Below are positions 57,220-64,000 of a stretch of 64,000 bases of DNA, in pieces. Source of the DNA: Drosophila pseudoobscura (taxonomy: Eukaryota > Arthropoda > Insecta > Diptera > Drosophilidae); contig NC_046682.1 of assembly GCF_009870125.1 (NCBI RefSeq), positions 1,364,001-1,428,000 on the forward strand. Direction: 5' to 3'. Every line of letters begins with the position of its first letter. Position 1 is the first letter of the stretch. The notes beneath the pieces are model-generated. The model did no database searches, was not told where the DNA came from, and worked only from the letters and a program-made list of their open reading frames with translations. The position numbers and the translations under genes are program-made.

Positions 57220-58163
57220 ATGAGGACTTCTTAACAATGATTACACGATATCGATTTCTACACCGGCATATAGCCATAGGAGCTCTCTATTTGCTTTTGA
57301 CGATAACTGTTCTTGGCCTCATCTATGTCCTGTCAATCTTTAACAGCACTGAATTACCATTTATGGTTAAATCTCCATCATTGCCAGTGCAGAGTTCTAA
57401 AAATCAGCAAAAGTCTATTATAAATATCGATGATAAAGAAAATAAGCGTGTCGCTAGTAATGGCCAAACAACACCACTCCTCCCGCTTACCAGTCACGAA
57501 ACTAGTGATGATCAGCAACATATATATATCGACGATGTTTATAAGCCGGAAAAAGCGGTTAGGTCGTTTAAGTTGGAATACTTTTCTACTCGTTCGTCTA
57601 AATTCACAGTAAATGGGGGACACCATGAACCGTCCCAATTAACCTTAGAATTAGGTTCCGGAACACCAACACGTATTGTTAAATTTAATGAGCTCGACAG
57701 ATCAAGAGACACGTACGTTGATAACGAAGAAGCAAGTGGATCATCAATATCTGATGATACAGATATAAACGTTTCTTTTGATTTAGATACAAAAAAGTTC
57801 ATAAAACGCATAAACTTACGATTATTGAAAAAAGCTGCGTCAAATATGACCGCGGGAAGGGCAAAGGGAAGAGAGCACGACAGTCTTTTAAAACAGAGAT
57901 CGGACAATGGAAAGATGCCTAAGAAGGGAGCATATAATAATAAAAAACAAATCGAATTGCCAACTAAACAAAGGGATCTTGGGAGCACAAAGCCAGTGGG
58001 ACGCTTATTGATCAGAGATGACCGAAAACAGGAACGTCGCATCATCAGCAACGAGAAGGAGAGTGCAGATCGATCCCGAAAGCTTTTATTGTGCGAAAAA
58101 GAAACTGAATCTGGAATTGAATTGGAAAATGAGCTATGCCGAATGCTATTTAAAGAATCCTGA
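57220..58163 (+). CDS. Unrecognised type II membrane protein ORF
   Basis: I do not recognise this protein. The ATG at 57237 opens a 308-codon ORF. Residues about 1-10 are basic (MITRYRFLHRH), residues about 11-33 are a hydrophobic span (IGALYLLLTITVLGLIYVLS), and the rest is polar and Lys/Arg/Ser/Asp-rich, which fits a signal anchor with a lumenal or extracellular domain. There is no Cys until CEKETES and LCRMLF near the C-terminus. TTTTTCTAG just before 57220 is a good 3' splice site, and the frame stays open between it and the ATG (EDFLT), so an upstream coding exon is possible. AATAAA at 58262-58267 is a fitting poly(A) signal. The length and splice context support a real gene. Confidence 0.65.
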
Positions 58164-58261
58164 ATAATTGTATGTCCTTGTACATACATGTGCCCATTCG
58201 ACTGTAAGACGCCGATATTGTAGTTTAGATTGGAATCACGATAAAATATTTAGTCAAGGCA

Positions 58262-58267
58262 AATAAA
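58262..58267 (+). terminator. Poly(A) signal candidate for the 57-58 kb gene
   Basis: AATAAA about 100 bases after the TGA at 58161-58163. Confidence 0.5.
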
Positions 58268-58319
58268 GCTAACTGAGGGTTGAGATCTTGGGAATGAAAC
58301 GACTTTTGTATTTAAAAAA

Positions 58320-59678
58320 CGAGGGGGAACGTTGTGAGTTGCTGCGGACACCGCAACTCTACGGTTATACCCGATACTAAGTCAGTATGGCTCTCCTCCG
58401 GCAGACGGCGCTAATATTAAACGACACGACAAAGAGTGCGTGCGAGAGAGACAGAAAATCAGTCTGAGCGTGACGTCAGGCGCTGCGTAGTCACTGCAAA
58501 TTGATTAGGAGTGTGGATACCAAATTTGGTTGCTCTAGCTTTTATAGTCTCTGAGATCTAGGCGCTAATGTTTTACTCTAAGCAAAGCCGCCTATGCTAC
58601 GTGTGTGTTAGAGAGAGACAGGGCGAGAAACAATGAAAGCAATACAAAGCTTTCGTCCGCCACATCCTTCTCCTCTTTTTTGCTTTTTTTGTTTTACCAA
58701 GTAGGATGAGGGGGATTGGAGGTTCCGTGACAGCCGCTTTATCTCATATTGCTCTATTATCTTCAACTCTGCCTCTAACACTGAATCCACCTAACGAACA
58801 TAAGAAGGTTGCCCTGGAGCTAGGGCAAAATCATGGCAAATAGCAAAGAGCCTAATCGGATTCCGTTTCGACCGCTAAAAGTTTATTATACCCGATACTC
58901 AAAATGAGTATTGGGGTATATTAGATTTGTGGTAAAAGTGGATGTGTGTAACGTCCAGAAGGAATCGTTTCCGACCCTATAAAGTATATATATTCTTGAT
59001 CAGCATCAATAGCCGTGGGGGCGGACGGAGGTGGGGCGAAATTCCGAGATATAAGTATTATAATAAGATCTAACAGAAGTGTGGATACCAAATTTGGTTA
59101 CTCTAGCCTTAATAGTCTCTGATATTTGTGGATTTTTGTCCTTTTCGGGGGCGAAAGGGGGTGTGGCGAAATTTCGAAACAAAACGGTGAAGGTCCGATA
59201 TCACAGGAGTGTGGATACCAAATTTGGTTGCTCGAGCTCTTATAGTCTCTGAGATCCTTGAACTCACATTTTGCAATAGGTAAAGCCGAACATGAAACCT
59301 GTGTGTTAGAGAGAGACAGAGCGAGACAGAGCGAGAGAGAATGAAATCGTTTTCTTGATTCTATTGAAATTGTGGATGCCACAGATTTTCGTCCTTTGTG
59401 GGGGCGGAAGTGGGCGGGGCGAAGTTTTGAAATATTTTTGTAGCAGTGACATATCACAGAAGTCTGGATACAAAACATCGTTGCTCTAGCTCTTATCGTC
59501 TTTGAGCATTAGGCGCTGAAGGGGACGGACAGACGGACGGACGGACAGACGGACAAACGGACAGACAGACATGGCTCTATCGACTCGGCTATTGATGCTG
59601 ATCAAGAATATATATACTTTATGGGCGTTACACAGATCCAATTTCCCCACAAATCTAATATACTCTGTTTGAGTATCG
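58320..59678. mobile_element. Rearranged DINE-1 cluster H
   Basis: Three pieces. 58320-58640 starts CGAGGGGGAACG in plus orientation, with an internal deletion at about 58507, and stops after GGGCGAGAAACAATGAAA. A non-DINE segment follows to about 58885. 58889-59014 is a TATACCCGATACTCAAAATG terminus in the opposite orientation. 59015-59678 is plus-oriented from the middle modules to a decayed terminus (GAGTATCGTGTTTA). The abrupt orientation switch at about 59014 (CAATAGCC followed by GTGGGGGCGGACGG) indicates recombination or nested insertion. Confidence 0.8.
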
Positions 59679-61748
59679 TGTTTAAAAATACATGAAGAAC
59701 ATTTTTATTGGCATGTCTCATACTGAGTTGTTTCAAAAAATCAAAGTCTAATGGATAACCTTAAAATTATTTTTTAGGAAGTTGAAATTTGGCACAAATA
59801 CATTTAATATTTATTATCATTATAATGTATACAAGAAAAATTCATTAACTATTAACAACAACAAAAATTGTACTCCACCGTAACTTACTTAATGAAAATA
59901 TAAAAACAAAGAAGATTGTGTCGGTGTACATATATGTACGTATCATAAAAACGGGAACGGGCTTAAAATGTATAAGTAGTATGGAATTTGCTGATCTCTG
60001 TGAGTCAATGAACATGTTTTGGATAGCCTTGGAAAGGGTACATACATATTTTGATTTTGACCAGGACGATAAGTTGAATTGAATTGTTGCAAAACAAGAA
60101 GATGTGGTTATTCAAAATCCAATCAAATTAAATATGTTCGTTCGTCAATACCTTAATTCGAAACCATTCATTAGTGTTTCTAAGTTTTCGTCCAGATGAG
60201 AGATTTTCAAAAATAAATAAAATAAATTAGAGACCCCCTCTATCATCATCAGGATATATTTTAAGGTCTGTGGGATTTCTTAGGCACGCCCTAAATCTGG
60301 AGTTTTTATTGCGCACAATTTTTGACGTAAATCAGAAGGGCCAAGATCGGAAATTTCGTTCCTTAATACATATATTCTCAGAAAACTATTCCATTGTTGA
60401 TACGCTTTGATGTGGCATGCGCTAAATTTCTAAGTAGTCTTAATGTATCAATAAAATACTGTGATTATGCGATTATAATAATGGAGGTAGACATTGTATT
60501 ATTCATCAAACGGCAGCAGGAGTCGTTGGATCTGGATCTGGAATTTTTAACAGGAAGTCAGAGAAAAACATCTGCCTTTTTGTTTTAGGTTATACAGATT
60601 ATTATTTTTTTAAACATATTTTTAAGTCCAGGCAGCACCTCCGACCTCACAGAGTACTTACATACATACATATGTATGCATGTACATATGAATGTACTTA
60701 TTCTTAATCGCGAGTAACATCCAATTCGATATATGTACATAGCTACTTTTGCCCTTCCAAATCTTTCATGAAAATATTTTTTTTGTCAGAAATGGCAGTT
60801 TTTTCGGCTTTCATATAGTGCTGCCAAATTAGATCAAAATCATTATATCATACACATAGCTTCCATAGAAACGATCCGATCAGTCGGAAAATTAACAGAT
60901 TATTGAATTTAAGTAGATAAGTAAACTTTTACAGTTTTCCAAGCCGAGTTTAAATGATATGAATTTTATATAAAATACCACATGGCATGTTATACGGGTA
61001 CAACATATGTATGTACATTCCCCTGCTAACAAACGTCCGCTCATTATGTCTATGTATGGGCAAGCACATGGACATGGACAGGTACTAGTCCATATATACT
61101 ATAATACATTTTTTGAAATTATAGTGACAGACCAGAGCGATACGGCGGCTGTAATGTCGTTGATACTCTTATGCCCCAGATGGGTCAGTAAATTGCCTTG
61201 CATCGGTTTGTTGGGTAGGGGTTGCCGAGCACTGTGCAGCTTCGATTGTAGTACGCAGAGCATCATTTGATGCTTCAAATTGTGCTCGGCATCAAAATCG
61301 AGCTCAGACTGTACGCCTCCCTATACGCTACACTCGAACATACATATATGTATTTGAATGTGACTGATGCTAGAACCCTCTTCTTAAATCATTATTAAAT
61401 TAAATTGTATGTAAAAATGACAACGCAGCCAGACTCGCTCAAAATCCGAGCTTCGCTTAAATTGGGTGCCATGCTCGTAACTATCCATCCATCCTGAGGC
61501 TGAGGCACAAACCAGAACATCGTTCAGATAGTCAGTTGGATGCAAGCAAGTGACCTGTTAGGGTGTCGTGGGTACAGGAAACGTGAACGGACCTACGAAT
61601 TAAGATAAACACACATACACAAAAAGTGCCTTTTTGTAGTCCTTCTTTCACTATACTATCTCGTCTATTGTTCGGATATTTAGTCACGTGTTCGCAGATC
61701 TAAAAATATATTTTTTATAAGGAGGAGTCCTTCCTGATCGATTACGAA
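59679..61748. other. Intergenic, upstream of Gat
   Basis: AT-rich DNA without recognisable genes. TCAGTT at 61532-61537 is an initiator-like hexamer about 215 bases before the Gat ATG and could mark its start site; there is no TATA box at the proper distance. The ORFs at 60394-60588 and 61007-61270 have no visible domain. Confidence 0.4.
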
Positions 61749-64000
61749 ATGTATACCAATTGCGAAAGCGATGGTGATGGGGGAGGAGATCGACGAAAGC
61801 ACGAGGCTATTGAGATGTGTAAAGACCTCGCTACATCTTCAGAGTCGAACACCCCAGCAAATGCAACTACATCCAATCAGCAGCAGGTAAGTCAGTCATA
61901 CACAGAAAACTTTATTGCAATCGGATCAGAATACATTTTTAAATTTAAAAAATCGTTTAAATAGTTCACACACACTACGGTATATTACATACATATATTA
62001 CATTAAATTAATCCGCTTGCTATATATACCTTTTTATTTTTTAAATCTTTGTATTTTGGGTTTCCAAGTATGATTTTATTATGTTAATGCATACATATGT
62101 ACATCTATACTCTGTACTAACTCTATGGGGTTGGGTTTGAGCCTGAGAAAACAAAGTACATAAAAAATAACTACAAGTGGGGAAAAAAGGGAATTGTAAT
62201 GGTTGTAATGAAAATTTTACCTTTAAAATTGCAGCTAGTTAAACTTGATCAATTACCGGAGCGAGGATCATGGTCTTCAAAGCTTGACTTCATTCTCTCA
62301 GTGGTTGGACTAGCGATCGGCTTGGGAAACGTTTGGCGATTTCCTTATTTGTGCTATAAAAATGGAGGCGGCGCTTTCATATTGCCCTACTTCTTGACGT
62401 TGTTTCTAGCCGGAATCCCGATGTTCTTTATGGAGTTGGCTCTCGGACAAATGTTGACTATTGGTGGACTGGGAGTGTTCAAAATCGCTCCAATCTTTAA
62501 AGGTATGAGGAAATTCGTATGTCTTGCATTTCCCCTTTTTCCGGATCTCTAAATCACTATTATGCACTGGTATATACCAATCCTCATGCAGACGTAAAGC
62601 GTAAAAGAATCATTCGATACGGATGACACGAACAGACTTAAATTTTCCATGATTGACAACGTTGCGATGTTGCGTACGAATACTCCTGTTTTCTTCATTC
62701 TAACTATAATAGTGATCTGATCGAGGAACAGATTCTGCAGTCTGATATACAGGATAATTCTGTACGTGTTTGGGCTCCAATTGAGTGATTGGATCGGATT
62801 GGATCAGGTTACGGTTACTCTAGCTAAAGATCTGACACTGAAGTCGGAGAGATAGGCATGGCTGTTGAAAATAAAGAACACATAAATATAGTACAAAAAT
62901 ATTGTATACTTTGTGGGTTCGAAAACGGGTCATACGTATGTTAATTTAAAACGTTCTTATGTTTCCACTTCTCTCCCGTGGCCCATTACTATTGCCTTAC
63001 TATTTAATGTACTCGTACACTACTATATTACATAATATTATTTATGATAATTATAAATTTATTTTTGTTTGATTATTATTATATTTATTGTTTTTGTATT
63101 TAAGGCATTGGATATGCTGCCGCCGTTATGTCTTGTTGGATGAATGTGTACTACATTGTTATTCTGGCTTGGGCGGTATTTTACTTTTTCATGTCAATGA
63201 GAGCCGGTATGTACCTTTTTCACGTTCACGATATTTCGAAATACAAAACAAAAATCGTCCATACAAAATAATCCATACCATGTAGATGTACCATGGAGGA
63301 CATGCAACAATTGGTGGAATACCGTTAATTGTGTCAATCAATATGAGAGGAACAATTTACACTGTTGGGACAAAGTCATCAATGGTACCGCAAAGAAAAT
63401 TTGCTCGGTGGCAGCGACCAATATTTCATCGACGGAACTCACAGATCCAGTCAAAGAGTTTTGGGAGTATGTAACAAATTACGTGGCTATTTTTTTCCAC
63501 TTTACATTGTTCTTGAAAGATCTGAAAATCTCCCACCACCTGGGGATTAAGCTTGACGTTATGTTAGCACTAACATTCAGTTTTGCTTTGTTCTATGAAC
63601 CGTTTCAGACGTCGTGCACTTCAAATATCACATGGCATTGAAGAGATCGGCAATATTCGGTGGGAATTGGCCGGAACTTTATTACTCGTTTGGATCCTGT
63701 GCTATTTTTGCATTTGGAAGGGAGTGAAATGGACGGGAAAAGTGGTCTACTTTACAGCCCTGTTCCCATATGTCTTGCTCACCGTTTTGTTAGTTCGTGG
63801 CATAACTTTACCAGGGGCTCTGGAAGGCATTAAGTTCTATATTATTCCAAACTTTTCTAAACTGTCTCAGTCAGAGGTAGGTATACCACGAGATATGCAC
63901 GAGCCAATTTTAATGTAAAATGTCTTTAAGGTGTGGATTGATGCTGTAACGCAGATTTTCTTCTCCTACGGGCTTGGCCTTGGTACACTTGTGGCCTTAG
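61749..64000 (+). CDS. Gat: GABA transporter, SLC6 family (5' part, runs off right edge)
   Basis: Exons in the window: 61749-61886, 62235-62502, 63105-63206, 63286-63466, 63609-63876 and 63931 to the edge, all phase-consistent. It is a Na+/Cl--coupled GABA transporter that clears transmitter, in flies mainly in glia. A polar N-terminus of about 46 residues ([20 protein letters not shown]) precedes the core. TM1 carries the substrate and sodium site signature ([20 protein letters not shown]), followed by [20 protein letters not shown] (TM2), the TM3 segment [20 protein letters not shown], a large second extracellular loop with a Cys pair ([10 protein letters not shown]) and glycosylation sequons (NGTAKK, NISS), then TM4 and TM5 and the start of TM6 ([18 protein letters not shown]). 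A decayed DINE-1-like stretch lies in intron 2 (about 62690-62930). The TM7-12 part is beyond the window. Confidence 0.97.
62690..62930 (+). repeat. Old diverged DINE-1 remnant in Gat intron 2
   Basis: Scattered matches to the plus-oriented DINE-1 end: GGTTACGGTTACTCTAGCT, GAGATAGGCATGGCT, ATTGTATACTTTGTGGGTTC and GAAAACGGG. Much more diverged than the other copies, so probably an older insertion. Confidence 0.5.

Overview
This is eukaryotic DNA from a Drosophila species, and the gene set identifies the dot chromosome (Muller element F). Six conserved fly genes can be read exon by exon with GT-AG introns and consistent phases: Taf3 (bip2), CaMKI, Eph, gawky (GW182), a kainate-type ionotropic glutamate receptor and the 5' part of the GABA transporter Gat. 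From memory, their D. melanogaster counterparts all lie on chromosome 4. The AT-rich, TE-rich setting fits that. The form of the abundant DINE-1 (INE-1, Helentron) repeats here, with ends reading TATACCCGATACTCAAAATG, is not the D. melanogaster form and makes me suspect an obscura-group species. That last point is inference.

Layout. 1-657: two exons of an unrecognised minus-strand gene leaving the left edge. 1134-1871: two abutting non-autonomous hAT-type elements, each with a perfect 8-bp target duplication. 2420-4415: a roughly 2-kb element with ~100-bp terminal inverted repeats. 4615-9784 (+): Taf3. 11063-15612 (-): CaMKI, with a Tc1-like element that itself carries a DINE-1 in its third intron. 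16015-18377: a Tc1 composite with ~390-bp inverted arms and a DINE-1 in the middle. 18.4-23.5 kb: intergenic DNA with DINE-1 copies and an odd GC-rich minus-strand ORF relic. 23.5-27.0 kb: DINE-1, then a broken Ty3/gypsy-type pol relic. 28649-36759 (+): Eph. 38.0-39.6 kb: a nested repeat. 42858-48711 (+): gawky. 51083-55946 (+): glutamate receptor with a full DINE-1 in its last intron. 57220-58163 (+): an unrecognised type II membrane-protein ORF. 58.3-59.7 kb: a scrambled DINE-1 cluster. 61749 to the right edge (+): Gat.

The host genes form no operon or pathway. Taf3 is a TFIID subunit, gawky is the miRNA silencing effector, and CaMKI, Eph, the glutamate receptor and Gat act in neuronal signalling. 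I found no CRISPR, tRNA or rRNA and no prokaryote-style system. What is unusual is the nested mobile-element structure, three short stop-free introns of 3n length, and a possible non-AUG N-terminal extension of gawky. All exon boundaries were read by eye, without alignment or transcript data.
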